A stretch of DNA of 6,618 nt from Acidimicrobiales bacterium. Its GTDB lineage: Bacteria > Actinomycetota > Acidimicrobiia > Acidimicrobiales > Poriferisodaliceae. Where the stretch lies: NCBI GenBank assembly GCA_020631315.1, contig JAHDHM010000213.1:1-6618 (forward strand). The letters run 5' to 3'. Below are positions 1 through 6,100 of this stretch, one piece after another. A program made the position numbers and the translations under genes. The stretch's first letter is position 1. Each line of letters begins with the position of its first letter. A model generated the notes under the pieces. The model had not been told where the DNA came from. It did no database searches and saw nothing but the letters and a program-made list of their open reading frames with translations.

Positions 1-55
1 CTCGGCATGGGGCACTGAACCGTTGCTGCAGCGCACTCGTCAACATCACACCCGA

Positions 56-61
56 TAGATT
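56..61 (+). promoter_or_regulatory. possible -10 element for the acpP-fabF-fabZ cluster
   Basis: TAGATT matches the TAnnnT pattern of bacterial -10 boxes and would give a 5' leader of roughly 40 nt before acpP. No convincing -35 box sits 16-18 nt upstream, so this is a weak call. The rest of bases 1-106 shows no identifiable gene: one frame stops at 16-18, another at 56-58, and the third is open to 110 without recognisable protein similarity. It could contain the extreme 3' end of an upstream gene. Confidence 0.25.
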
Positions 62-94
62 CATCGCCGGTCTCGCGCGAGGCCGGGTCACACC

Positions 95-100
95 AGGAGA
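95..100 (+). promoter_or_regulatory. ribosome binding site of acpP
   Basis: AGGAGA lies 6 nt before the GTG at 107 and fixes that codon as the start. A nearby ATG at 102 is only 1 nt from this site and meets a stop after two codons, so it cannot be the start. Confidence 0.75.
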
Positions 101-106
101 AATGCC

Positions 107-340
107 GTGAGCGACACACTGGACCGCTTCAAGAAGTGCGCCGTCGAGGTGCTGAGCGTCGAGGCCGATCAGGTCGTCCCTGATGCCAGCTTCGCCGACG
201 ACCTCGACGCCGACAGCCTCGACCTCGTCGAGCTCGTCATGGCGCTCGAGGAAGAGTTCGACATCAGCGTCGACGAGGCCGAGCTCGAGAACGTCACGCA
301 CGTCAAGGACGCCGTGGCGCTCGTCGAATCGAAGCAGTGA
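107..340 (+). CDS. acpP: acyl carrier protein
   Basis: This 77-residue acidic protein is an acyl carrier protein, the cytosolic carrier that holds growing fatty acyl chains on a 4'-phosphopantetheine arm. The length is normal for a free-standing ACP. The sequence shows the signature DADSLDLVELVMALEEEF, in which Ser37 of the DSL motif is the predicted phosphopantetheine attachment site, followed by the acidic recognition helix II. The GTG start has a good AGGAGA site 6 nt upstream. The TGA stop overlaps the GTG start of fabF (GTGA), so the two are probably translationally coupled. With fabF and fabZ directly downstream, a role in primary type II fatty acid synthesis is more likely than one in a polyketide pathway, as no other polyketide genes are visible. 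The identity is secure; the pathway assignment is inferred from context. Confidence 0.95.
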   Translation: MSDTLDRFKKCAVEVLSVEADQVVPDASFADDLDADSLDLVELVMALEEEFDISVDEAELENVTHVKDAVALVESKQ

Positions 341-1515
341 CACGTCGTCGCGTCGCCATCACCGGCGTCGGCGTCGTCGCGGCGTGTGGCACCGGCGTCG
401 ATGCGTTCTGGGACGGGCTGAACGGCTCCGTCGAGGACGGTCCCGAGCGTCGAGTCACCGACTTCGACCCGACGGACTGGTACGAGAACCCGAAGGAAGC
501 ACGCCGCGCCGACCGCAGCACGCAGTTCGCCATGGCGGCGGCGATGCAGGCGATCGACCAGGCCGGCGGCATCCACGGTGACCCCGGCCGCAACGGCGTC
601 ATCTACGCGACCGGTGTCGGTGGCATGGCCACGTTCGAGGCCGAGGTCGAGAAGTTCCTCGAGAAGGGCGCCCGGCGGGTCAGCCCGTTCCTGATCCCCA
701 TGATGATGCCGAACGCCGCCGGCGCCGCCATCTCCATGAACTGGGGTCTCCAGGGACCGAACGAAACCATCACCACCGCCTGCGCCGCCGGCACGCACGC
801 CATCGGCAACGCGGCGCGCCTCATCGAGTCGGGCCGTTGCACCACCGTCGTCACCGGCGGCTGCGAAGCCGCCATGACGCCTGTCGGTGTCGCCGGCTTC
901 CGCAACATGACCGCGCTGTCGTCGTCGGGCATCTCTCGCCCGTTCGACGCCGAGCGCGACGGCTTCGTCATGACCGAAGGTGCCGGTGTGCTGGTGCTCG
1001 AGGACTACGAGACCGCCGAAGCCCGCGGTGCCACGATCCTCGCCGAGCTGCTGGGATCGGCGTCGAACGCCGACGCCCACCACATCACGGCCCCCTCCCC
1101 CGGCGGCGACGGTGCACTCAACTGCATGCGCATCGCCATCGAGGACGCCGGTCTCTCCCCCGACGACATCGTGCACGTCAACGCGCACGGCACCTCGACC
1201 CCGCTGAACGACATGGCCGAAGCGCACGCCATGTCCAAGCTGTTCGGCGACCCCGGCCCGGCCGTCACCTCGGTGAAGGGTGTGACCGGCCACGGCCTCG
1301 GCGCTGCCGGAGCCATCGAGGCCGTCTCGCTCGTGCTGTCGATCGAGAAGGGCCTCATCCCGCCCACCGCCGGCTACGCCACGCCGGACCCCGAGATGCC
1401 GAGCATCGACGTGGTCCACGGCAGCGCTCGCGAGTGGACGCCGGGCCCCAGCCTGTCGAACAACTTCGGCTTCGGTGGCCACAACGGCACCATCGTCGTC
1501 GGCCCGGCCAGCTGA
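337..1515 (+). CDS. fabF: beta-ketoacyl-ACP synthase II (KAS II)
   Basis: This 392-residue thiolase-fold enzyme condenses malonyl-ACP with acyl-ACP, the chain-elongation step of type II fatty acid synthesis. The N-terminus reads RRVAITGVGVV, as in FabF. The catalytic triad is visible: Cys149 in TTACAAG, His284 in VNAHGTSTPLND and His319 in VTGHGLGAAG, with the conserved Lys314 just before it. The C-terminal NNFGFGGHNG glycine-rich motif is present (residues 375-384). It is slightly shorter than the usual 410 or so residues but complete. The GTG start overlaps the acpP stop by 4 bp; there is no strong ribosome binding site, which fits coupling to acpP. The Cys-His-His triad excludes a FabH-type enzyme (Cys-His-Asn). 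A polyketide KS-alpha is the main alternative, disfavoured because no chain-length factor partner follows. Confidence 0.94.
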   Translation: MTRRRVAITGVGVVAACGTGVDAFWDGLNGSVEDGPERRVTDFDPTDWYENPKEARRADRSTQFAMAAAMQAIDQAGGIHGDPGRNGVIYATGVGGMATFEAEVEKFLEKGARRVSPFLIPMMMPNAAGAAISMNWGLQGPNETITTACAAGTHAIGNAARLIESGRCTTVVTGGCEAAMTPVGVAGFRNMTALSSSGISRPFDAERDGFVMTEGAGVLVLEDYETAEARGATILAELLGSASNADAHHITAPSPGGDGALNCMRIAIEDAGLSPDDIVHVNAHGTSTPLNDMAEAHAMSKLFGDPGPAVTSVKGVTGHGLGAAGAIEAVSLVLSIEKGLIPPTAGYATPDPEMPSIDVVHGSAREWTPGPSLSNNFGFGGHNGTIVVGPAS

Positions 1516-1519
1516 TCCG

Positions 1520-1957
1520 ATGAGCGAGTTTCCTCGTCCCGAGGACCTCATTCCGCACCGACCCCCCTTCCTGTTCCCCGACGAGATCGTGGAGCTGGAG
1601 GCGGGGGTCTCGTGCACGGCTCGCTGGCACCTGACCGGCGACGAGGACTTCTTCGCCGGCCACTTCCCCGGCCGCCCCACCCTGCCGGGGGTGCTGATGG
1701 TCGAGGCCCTCGCCCAGACCGCAGGCCTCGCCGCGATGGCCGACCCGGCCTTCGACGGCAAGCTCGCCCTCTTCGGCGGCATCGACAAGGCACGCTTCCG
1801 CCGTCAGGTCGTCCCCGGCGACGTGCTCACCCTCGAGGCCACACTCGGCCGCATGGGCGCCCGAGCCGGCAAGGGCTCCGGCGTGGCCCACGTCGACGGC
1901 GAGACCGCGTGTCAGGCCGACATGCTCTTCGTCATCGTCGACGCCGACGCTCCCTGA
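1520..1957 (+). CDS. fabZ: 3-hydroxyacyl-ACP dehydratase, FabZ type
   Basis: This 145-residue hotdog-fold protein should remove water from 3-hydroxyacyl-ACP to give trans-2-enoyl-ACP, the step after ketoreduction in fatty acid elongation. The FabZ signature is clear: IPHRPPFLF at residues 11-19, FFAGHFPGRPTLPGVLMVEALAQ at 44-66 with catalytic His48 and Glu62, and a central-strand segment with FRRQVVPGD at 93-101. The length matches single-domain FabZ. I chose the ATG at 1520, four nt after the fabF stop, because the alignment to the family begins about there; the same frame is open further upstream inside fabF but adds only non-family sequence. There is no strong Shine-Dalgarno, suggesting coupling to fabF. 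A generic hotdog dehydratase or thioesterase is possible, but the conserved His/Glu pair and the neighbours favour FabZ. Confidence 0.9.
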   Translation: MSEFPRPEDLIPHRPPFLFPDEIVELEAGVSCTARWHLTGDEDFFAGHFPGRPTLPGVLMVEALAQTAGLAAMADPAFDGKLALFGGIDKARFRRQVVPGDVLTLEATLGRMGARAGKGSGVAHVDGETACQADMLFVIVDADAP

Positions 1958-1968
1958 CGGTCGCTCAC

Positions 1969-1993
1969 GGCCTTTCGCCTTCGGCGAAACGCC
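1969..1993. terminator. hairpin between convergent fabZ and cytochrome c genes
   Basis: Arms TTTCGCC (1973-1979) and GGCGAAA (1983-1989) pair perfectly around a 3-nt TTC loop. After one C-C mismatch the stem resumes with GGC/GCC. The hairpin begins 11 nt after the fabZ stop and sits between two converging genes, the usual place for a bidirectional terminator. No T-tract follows on either strand, so a strictly intrinsic terminator is uncertain; GC-rich actinobacteria often use such tail-less hairpins. Confidence 0.55.
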
Positions 1994-1995
1994 CA

Positions 1996-2059
1996 CGCGA
2001 ACCCGCTGCTAGGAGACAGCGAGGTGAGGGCCACGAAGTGGCGCGAACCCGCTGCTAGG
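1996..2059. repeat. 18-nt direct repeat pair flanking a small hairpin
   Basis: CGCGAACCCGCTGCTAGG occurs identically at 1996-2013 and 2042-2059. Directly before the second copy is a 5-bp hairpin, GCCAC-GAA-GTGGC (2030-2042), and the larger 1969-1993 hairpin lies just before the first copy, so the region looks like two units of 'hairpin plus tail'. The second copy supplies the TAG stop codon and last two bases of the final Pro codon of the cytochrome c gene on the opposite strand. Function is unknown; it may be a dispersed intergenic repeat. Confidence 0.7.
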
Positions 2060-2399
2060 GAACCGCCCAGCCGGCTCGCGTGTAGGCGACGACGGCGTCG
2101 AGTTCCTCTGGGGTGAGGCTCAGCTCGAACGACGGCATGGTGCGACGGCCGTTGATGATCACGGCTCGATGTTCGTCGACCGTGAGTCGCTGCCAGACGT
2201 TGATGAGGCTCGGGCCGGCACGACCCGCGCCCTCGTTGCCGTGACAGGTCGCACAACGCTGCGCGTAGACGACCTCGCCGGCCGCCAACACGTCGGCGGG
2301 GTAGGTCTCGTCAGGCGGCGGTGAGAACGCTTCGGGGGTCGATGAACCGCACGCGGCGAGCGCGGCGAAGAGCACAGCGACGAGGGGGGCGAATCGCAC
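2055..2399 (-). CDS. small cytochrome c lipoprotein
   Basis: The 114-residue product is an exported, membrane-anchored c-type cytochrome. Residues 1-17 form a lipoprotein signal peptide with lipobox LAAC (Cys17 would be lipidated). A short Pro/Thr-rich linker follows, then one class I cytochrome c domain (about 36-110) with the covalent heme site CATCH at 49-53, His53 as proximal ligand and Met88 in MPSF as the likely distal ligand. It should carry electrons on the outer face of the cell membrane; the partner oxidase or dehydrogenase is not visible. The start is GTG. No Shine-Dalgarno is evident, but TAGGCT (2406-2411) ends 6 nt upstream and could be a -10 box for a leaderless transcript. The stop lies inside an 18-nt repeat. 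It converges on fabZ and follows a possible small membrane protein by 20 nt. Domain assignment is secure; the physiological role is not. Confidence 0.85.
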   Translation of the reverse strand: MRFAPLVAVLFAALAACGSSTPEAFSPPPDETYPADVLAAGEVVYAQRCATCHGNEGAGRAGPSLINVWQRLTVDEHRAVIINGRRTMPSFELSLTPEELDAVVAYTRAGWAVP

Positions 2400-2419
2400 C
2401 CCGTCAGCCTATTGGGGCC

Positions 2420-2548
2420 TCAGAGCAGGAAGACGACGGCACAGATCAGGCCGACGACGTGCAGGAGGAGCACCACTGCCATGAGGCTGAAGTGCGGCAG
2501 CCGGTCGAGCGGCGAGGTGCTCGTCGGCGCCCACGCACGAGACGGCAC
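2420..2548 (-). CDS. possible small single-helix membrane protein
   Basis: From a GTG at 2548 this frame encodes 42 residues: a short polar segment followed by a strongly hydrophobic stretch (about residues 23-42, MAVVLLLHVVGLICAVVFLL) that runs to the very C-terminus, as in tail-anchored or single-pass small proteins. Over the last 30 codons nearly every third base is G or C, as in the real genes here; this signature fades upstream, so I do not accept the much longer open frame reaching 2953. Another in-frame GTG at 2566 would give 48 residues. Neither start has a Shine-Dalgarno. The stop is 20 nt before the cytochrome c lipoprotein, consistent with cotranscription and perhaps a shared role in a membrane electron-transfer unit, but that is inference. 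I do not recognise the family, and it may not be a gene. Confidence 0.35.
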   Translation of the reverse strand: MPSRAWAPTSTSPLDRLPHFSLMAVVLLLHVVGLICAVVFLL

Positions 2549-2586
2549 GGGTGCAGGAGGTGGCACGACCGGACGGGCAGTTGCAG

Positions 2587-2727
2587 GGCGGCGCTCCGGA
2601 GCCTGGTCCGGCGAGCGGCGCTCCCCGACGTCCGGGGTGATGCTGCGGGCGATGGTCGAGTCCAAGGCGGCGCTCCCGGAGATCTCTGCGGTGTCCCCGG
2701 CGAGCGCGGCACTCCCCGACGTCTGGG
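2587..2727. repeat. imperfect duplicated block with four GCGGCRCTCC motifs
   Basis: Segments 2587-2637 and 2666-2727 align as an imperfect tandem duplication (each begins GGCGGCGCTCC and ends near CTCCCCGACGTCYGGG). The 10-mer GCGGCGCTCC occurs at 2588, 2615 and 2667, and with one change (GCGGCACTCC) at 2706. The copies differ by lengths that are not multiples of three, which argues against a translated repeat. The first copy ends in a CCCCG/CGGGG hairpin (2623-2637). The whole 2549-2850 interval otherwise shows no convincing gene: its long open frames have weak codon bias and no family resemblance. It may hold the promoter region for the downstream minus-strand genes. Confidence 0.55.
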
Positions 2728-2814
2728 AACGATCGCTCCGTCGACGCTCGGGAATGGCCCTCAGCTGGGGACGCTTGCCCGGTTCGGGCTGTGACGACTG
2801 TGACGACACGCATG

Positions 2815-2830
2815 TCCATCGGCTGATGGA
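2815..2830 (-). terminator. weak hairpin after the trp cluster
   Basis: TCCATC and GATGGA form a 6-bp stem with a 4-nt loop, about 20 nt beyond the stop of the Cys/His-rich gene on the minus strand. It has no T-tract and the stem is short, so it is only a candidate end point for the trp transcript. Confidence 0.25.
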
Positions 2831-2850
2831 TTGCCCGTGTGAGGGTTTGT

Positions 2851-3264
2851 TCAGTCGGATTGCGAGGTTCCGCCGACGGTCCGGCCCGTCACTCGCTTGC
2901 CACCGACGCCGGTGTAGCGCGACACCGGTTCGGTCCAGCGGCGTTCCCACCATCCTGTGACCCGAGCGTGGGCGTGGAAGTGGGTGGGCATCTGCCGCAT
3001 GGTCCGGTCGATCGTGAACCCGTCACCGTCGTAGCGCAGGCGTGCAGCGGCACCGAGCTGCTCGAGCATGTGCTCGATGGCAGCATCGTCTGGGGCGACG
3101 CCGTGATGGCGCCACACGACCATGGGTGTGCTGCACGCGTCGCAGTCGGCGACCCAGCAGACGTCGTCGACCGAGTACCAGTGCGTGTAGCGGTCGGCGG
3201 CGCACAACTCACACGCGGGATGGAACGTCGGCCCGGGGACCTCGGGGTCGTCTGCCGAAGGCAC
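2851..3264 (-). CDS. Cys/His-rich protein of unknown function in the trp cluster
   Basis: The 137-residue product has a clear core at about residues 16-101 and a basic, Gly-rich tail that looks poorly conserved. Visible features are CELC (Cys18, Cys21), Cys36 in VCW, CDAC (Cys41, Cys44), the aromatic-rich stretch ADRYTHWYSVDDVCWVADC, and HFHAHAR with His95, His97 and His99. Two CxxC pairs suggest a zinc ribbon-like site, and HxHxH might form a second metal site. No signal peptide or membrane segment is seen, so it is probably cytosolic. It starts with GTG 15 nt after the trpA stop; GAGG overlapping that stop is a distant, weak ribosome site. Strong G/C third-position bias supports it as a real gene. 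I have a general impression that similar small proteins exist in actinobacteria but cannot name a family. Its position suggests cotranscription with trpFBA, not necessarily a role in tryptophan synthesis. Confidence 0.75.
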   Translation of the reverse strand: MPSADDPEVPGPTFHPACELCAADRYTHWYSVDDVCWVADCDACSTPMVVWRHHGVAPDDAAIEHMLEQLGAAARLRYDGDGFTIDRTMRQMPTHFHAHARVTGWWERRWTEPVSRYTGVGGKRVTGRTVGGTSQSD

Positions 3265-3279
3265 GACGATCCGGCGGCC

Positions 3280-4068
3280 TCAGGCCGGGACGTTGGCGCC
3301 GTCGATCGCGGCGCGGAACTCGGCGGTCAACTCGCCGACGCCCTCGGCACCGGAACCGTCGAGCATCTTCTTCACGATCGACGTGCCGACCACACAACCG
3401 TCGGCGACCTGGGTCACCTGTGCACCCTGCTCGGGAGTCGACACACCGACACCGACGAGCGTCGGCATGTCCGACACGTCCATGCAGCGCTGTGCGATGA
3501 CCGTGGCCGACTCGGCGAGTGCCGCCCGGTTACCGGTGACACCCATCAGGCCGACCGCGTAGACGAACCCACGCGACGAGGCACACAGCTCGGGGAGCCG
3601 GTGATCGGGCGTGGTGGGTGCGGCCAGCTGCACCGGCTCGACGCCTTCGGCGGTCGCAGCGAGGCGCCACGGTGCGGACTCGACATAGGGCAGGTCGGGA
3701 AGGATGCAGCCCGACACGCCGGCGCGCATGAGCATCGCGGCGAAGCGCTCGTGCCCGGCCCGGTAGGCGAGGTTGTAGTACGTCATGACGGCGAGCGGGA
3801 TCTCGACGTCGAGCTCGGCAGCCTCGTCGAGCACGCTCGGCGGTGTGGCACCGGCTTCGAGGGCCTTCCACGAGGCCTCCTGGATGACCGGTCCGTCCAT
3901 GACGGGGTCGGAGAACGGGATGCCGATCTCGACCGCGTCGGCGCCGTTCGCTGCGGCAGCCCGGACGCAGTCGGCCCAGCCCGGGAATCCGCCGGTGATG
4001 TAGGGAACGAGGAGCTTCTTACCCTCGGAACGCTTGGCTCGCAGGGCCGCTTCGAGCGACAGGGTCAT
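3280..4068 (-). CDS. trpA: tryptophan synthase alpha subunit
   Basis: This 262-residue TIM-barrel protein cleaves indole-3-glycerol phosphate to indole and glyceraldehyde 3-phosphate, passing indole to the beta subunit. The catalytic acids are in place: Glu47 in [10 protein letters not shown] and Asp58 in [15 protein letters not shown] at 23-30 is the first-strand motif. The C-terminal GVGVSTPEQ and VGTSIVKKM segments correspond to the phosphate-binding loops. Length is normal for TrpA (about 265). The ATG start overlaps the trpB stop (ATGA, 4 bp), and GGAG (4077-4080), inside the trpB 3' end, lies 8 nt upstream, so synthesis of the two subunits is coupled as expected for an alpha2-beta2 complex. 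No oddities. Confidence 0.97.
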   Translation of the reverse strand: MTLSLEAALRAKRSEGKKLLVPYITGGFPGWADCVRAAAANGADAVEIGIPFSDPVMDGPVIQEASWKALEAGATPPSVLDEAAELDVEIPLAVMTYYNLAYRAGHERFAAMLMRAGVSGCILPDLPYVESAPWRLAATAEGVEPVQLAAPTTPDHRLPELCASSRGFVYAVGLMGVTGNRAALAESATVIAQRCMDVSDMPTLVGVGVSTPEQGAQVTQVADGCVVGTSIVKKMLDGSGAEGVGELTAEFRAAIDGANVPA

Positions 4069-5219
4069 CCGAGGATCTCCATCATCTGGTTGACGTCCTT
4101 GTCGCCACGACCGGACAGGTTCACGAGCACGGTCTTGCCACGCAGGCGCTTGTCACGGGCGACCCAGGCGATGGCGTGCGCGGTCTCGAGAGCGGGGATG
4201 ATGCCCTCGGTGCGGCTGAGCAACTGGAACGCCTCGACGACCTCGTCGTCGGTGACCTTCTCGTAAGTGGCGCGGCCGATGTGGGCGAGATGGGCGTGCT
4301 CGGGGCCGATGCCCGGGTAGTCGAGGCCGGCGGAGATCGACTCGGCCTCGAGGACCTGGCCCATCTCGTCCTGCATCAGGTAGCTCTCCATGCCGTGCAC
4401 GACGCCACGGATGCCGTGGCCGACGGCGGCGCCACCGGCGGGCTCGACGCCGACGAGTTCGGCGTCGGTGTCGGCGAAGCCGGCGAAGATGCCGGCCGCG
4501 TTCGAACCGCCACCGACGCAGGCGGTGACGACGTCCGGAACACCGCCGCCGAGGAGGGCGGCGCACTGCTCACGGGATTCGTCGCCGATGATGCGGTGGA
4601 ACTCGCGCACCATCCAGGGATACGGGTGCGGGCCCATCACCGAGCCCAGGCAGTAGTGGGTGTCCTCGACGTGGGCGACCCAGTGACGCATGGCCTCGTT
4701 GACGGCGTCCTTCAGGGTGCGCGAGCCGGACTCGACGGCTTCGACCTCGGCGCCGAGGAGCTTCATGCGGAACACGTTGAGGGCCTGGCGCTCGACGTCG
4801 ACGGCGCCCATGTAGACCTTGCACTCCATGCCCATCATGGCGGCGGCCGTGGCGGAGGCGACACCGTGCTGACCGGCACCGGTCTCGGCGACGATCTTGG
4901 TCTTGCCCATGCGAGCGGCGAGCAGTGTCTGGCCGATCACGTTGTTGATCTTGTGCGAGCCGGTGTGGTTGAGGTCCTCACGCTTGAGCAGCACACGAAC
5001 GCCGAGCTGCTCGGACAGCTGGTAGGCCTCGGTGACGGGCGACGGACGGCCGCCGTAGTCCTTCAGCACCCGGTGGAAGTCGGCGATGAACTGCGGGTCG
5101 GCCCAGGCCTCGCGGAACGCGGCCTCGAGCTCCTCGCACGGGGCGACCAGTGACTCGGGAACGAACCGTCCGCCGAACTCGCCGAAGCGGCCGTCCTTGG
5201 TGGGTTCGGTCATCGTCAT
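4065..5219 (-). CDS. trpB: tryptophan synthase beta subunit
   Basis: The 384-residue product is the PLP-dependent beta subunit, which condenses indole with L-serine to form L-tryptophan. It opens with [15 protein letters not shown] (10-24), typical of TrpB1. The PLP Schiff-base lysine is Lys90 in HTGSHKINN; the catalytic Glu112 is in AETGAGQHG; the cofactor phosphate loop is GGGSNA (236-241); and LSGRGDKD (368-375) is near the C-terminus. This is the main TrpB type that pairs with TrpA, not the standalone TrpB2. I place the start at ATG 5219 because AGGAG (5228-5232) lies 8 nt upstream; a second ATG two codons later is spaced less well. The frame is open further upstream through the repeat-containing leader, but that part is not conserved sequence. 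It follows trpF after 98 nt and overlaps trpA. Confidence 0.97.
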   Translation of the reverse strand: MTMTEPTKDGRFGEFGGRFVPESLVAPCEELEAAFREAWADPQFIADFHRVLKDYGGRPSPVTEAYQLSEQLGVRVLLKREDLNHTGSHKINNVIGQTLLAARMGKTKIVAETGAGQHGVASATAAAMMGMECKVYMGAVDVERQALNVFRMKLLGAEVEAVESGSRTLKDAVNEAMRHWVAHVEDTHYCLGSVMGPHPYPWMVREFHRIIGDESREQCAALLGGGVPDVVTACVGGGSNAAGIFAGFADTDAELVGVEPAGGAAVGHGIRGVVHGMESYLMQDEMGQVLEAESISAGLDYPGIGPEHAHLAHIGRATYEKVTDDEVVEAFQLLSRTEGIIPALETAHAIAWVARDKRLRGKTVLVNLSGRGDKDVNQMMEILG

Positions 5220-5227
5220 CGCGGGGA

Positions 5228-5232
5228 CTCCT
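5228..5232 (-). promoter_or_regulatory. ribosome binding site of trpB
   Basis: AGGAG on the minus strand ends 8 nt before the ATG at 5219 and decides the start of trpB against the long upstream in-frame extension and the second ATG at 5213. Confidence 0.75.
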
Positions 5233-5242
5233 GAGGCTGTGC

Positions 5243-5285
5243 TCTCGCAGCGAGCTGGGTGGGTTCTCACAGCGAGCTGGGTGGG
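5243..5285. repeat. 22-nt tandem repeat in the trpF-trpB gap
   Basis: CAGCGAGCTGGGTGGG occurs at 5248-5263 and 5270-5285, offset 22 nt. With the preceding TCTC(G/A) the match is 20 of 21. It lies in the untranslated leader of trpB on the minus strand, starting 11 nt beyond the ribosome site. On the sense strand the unit reads CCCACCCAGCTCGCTG. No T-box, riboswitch or tandem Trp codons are recognised around it. Confidence 0.65.
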
Positions 5286-5307
5286 CTGGGGGCGGGTTGT
5301 GGCTGGT

Positions 5308-5323
5308 GAGTGATCGCTCACTC
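5308..5323. other. palindrome over the trpF stop codon
   Basis: GAGTGA and TCACTC flank a 4-nt loop, a perfect 6-bp inverted repeat. An overlapping reading, GTGAG(T)GATC(G)CTCAC at 5306-5321, is also nearly symmetric. It contains the trpF TGA. It could be a short mRNA hairpin affecting trpF-trpB expression, or an operator-like site, or chance. Confidence 0.4.
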
Positions 5324-6004
5324 GTCGAGCCAGTCGTAGATCAACTCGCCGGCTGATCGTTCTACCGCTTCTCCGCCGTCGGGCACGAGCTGCGCGAACG
5401 CCTCTCGTGCGCGCTGCACGAACAAGCGCACCTTGGTGGGGTCCTTGCGCTGTGGTTCGGTCTCGAGCATCGACTTCGCGTCGACGCCCCACGGGCGCAC
5501 CGAGCGGATCGCCTCAGCGACGTTGTCGGGGCCCAGCCCGCCGGCCAGCAGTAGACGTGCGCTCAAACTGGTGTCGAGCAACTTCCAGTCGAAGACCTCG
5601 CCGGAGCCGGGTTTCGCGTTGTCGACCATGGCGATCTTGGCGCCGTAGTCCGACAGGCGGTCGATCTTGGGGTCACCGGCGTCGAAGACCTTGATGACGG
5701 CCGGGACGCGTTCGGCGACGAACCGCGACTCCTCGGCCGTCTCGTGCCCGTGCAGCTGGGCGCACTTGAGGTTGGCCTCGTACATGATCTCGACGACACG
5801 CTCTGGCGCCTCGTTGCGGAACACGCCGACGGTCAGCACTCCGTCGGGAACGCGGGCAGCGATGTCACGCGCCCGTCGAGGGGTGATCTGGCTCGGCGAC
5901 CCGGCAGCGAAGATGAAGCCGATGGCGTCGGCGCCCATCGCGGCGCACAGCAACGCGTCGTCCTCCGACGTGATGCCGCAGATCTTGATGAACCCCTCGG
6001 ACAC
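5318..6004 (-). CDS. trpF: phosphoribosylanthranilate isomerase
   Basis: The 228-residue TIM-barrel enzyme catalyses the Amadori rearrangement of N-(5-phosphoribosyl)anthranilate to CdRP, the third step of tryptophan synthesis. The catalytic Cys9 is in IKICGIT and the catalytic Asp128 in [24 protein letters not shown] (81-88) is the typical fourth-strand motif, and AGGLGPDNV (154-162) and [16 protein letters not shown] (173-188) are the phosphate-binding regions; the latter reads SML where most TrpF have SSGVE. A C-terminal tail of about 22 residues past the usual end is extra. The start is GTG at 6004. No Shine-Dalgarno is seen, but a TACTCT box lies 8 nt upstream, so the mRNA may be leaderless. 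The same frame is open all the way to the right edge of the window, antisense to tmk; that extension is not TrpF. A dedicated trpF is notable because Streptomyces and Mycobacterium use PriA for this step. Confidence 0.94.
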   Translation of the reverse strand: MSEGFIKICGITSEDDALLCAAMGADAIGFIFAAGSPSQITPRRARDIAARVPDGVLTVGVFRNEAPERVVEIMYEANLKCAQLHGHETAEESRFVAERVPAVIKVFDAGDPKIDRLSDYGAKIAMVDNAKPGSGEVFDWKLLDTSLSARLLLAGGLGPDNVAEAIRSVRPWGVDAKSMLETEPQRKDPTKVRLFVQRAREAFAQLVPDGGEAVERSAGELIYDWLDE

Positions 6005-6012
6005 GGCCCTGA

Positions 6013-6018
6013 AGAGTA
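6013..6018 (-). promoter_or_regulatory. possible -10 element of trpF
   Basis: On the minus strand TACTCT (TAnnnT) ends 8 nt before the GTG start of trpF, the spacing expected when transcription starts at or next to the start codon. No good -35 box is visible and there is no Shine-Dalgarno, which together point to a leaderless trpFBA transcript. This rests on one short motif. Confidence 0.35.
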
Positions 6019-6087
6019 CTGCCCGCCCATCGCGTGAGGGGTCTCGATTGCCGCAACCGGTCACCCGACGCCGGGACACCCCGCGGT

Positions 6088-6093
6088 TAGGTT
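6088..6093 (+). promoter_or_regulatory. possible -10 element of tmk
   Basis: TAGGTT (TAnnnT) ends 7 nt before the GTG start of tmk. With no Shine-Dalgarno present this fits a leaderless transcript beginning at the GTG. At 17 nt further upstream, CCGACG (6065-6070) only partly resembles a -35 box. It would diverge from the trpF promoter within a 96-nt gap. Confidence 0.4.
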
Positions 6094-6100
6094 GTCGGAC

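Noticed and set aside
102..110. Two-codon mini-ORF (ATG CCG TGA) overlapping the acpP start
   Set aside because: Its ATG is 1 nt from the ribosome site, too close for initiation; most likely chance.
169..1788. Long open frame (539 codons) antisense to acpP-fabF-fabZ
   Set aside because: It mirrors three well-supported genes with catalytic motifs; its own product is low-complexity Gly/Ala/Arg/Asp-rich sequence, typical of antisense shadows in GC-rich DNA.
2790..2807. Tandem 9-mer TGTGACGAC x2
   Set aside because: Two short copies only, with no linked structure; likely chance or slippage.
2549..2953. Extension of the small membrane protein upstream to a 177-residue protein
   Set aside because: Third-position G/C bias disappears upstream of about 2550, the frame runs through the imperfect DNA duplication and into the Cys/His-rich gene, and the residues are low-complexity.
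2839..4266. Long plus-strand open frame (475 codons) over the trpA region
   Set aside because: It is antisense to trpA and the Cys/His-rich gene, both of which have clear motifs and codon bias; no family resemblance is seen in its product.
5220..5317. Trp attenuator with leader peptide ahead of trpB
   Set aside because: The sense strand of this gap has no tandem TGG codons and no terminator with a T-tract.
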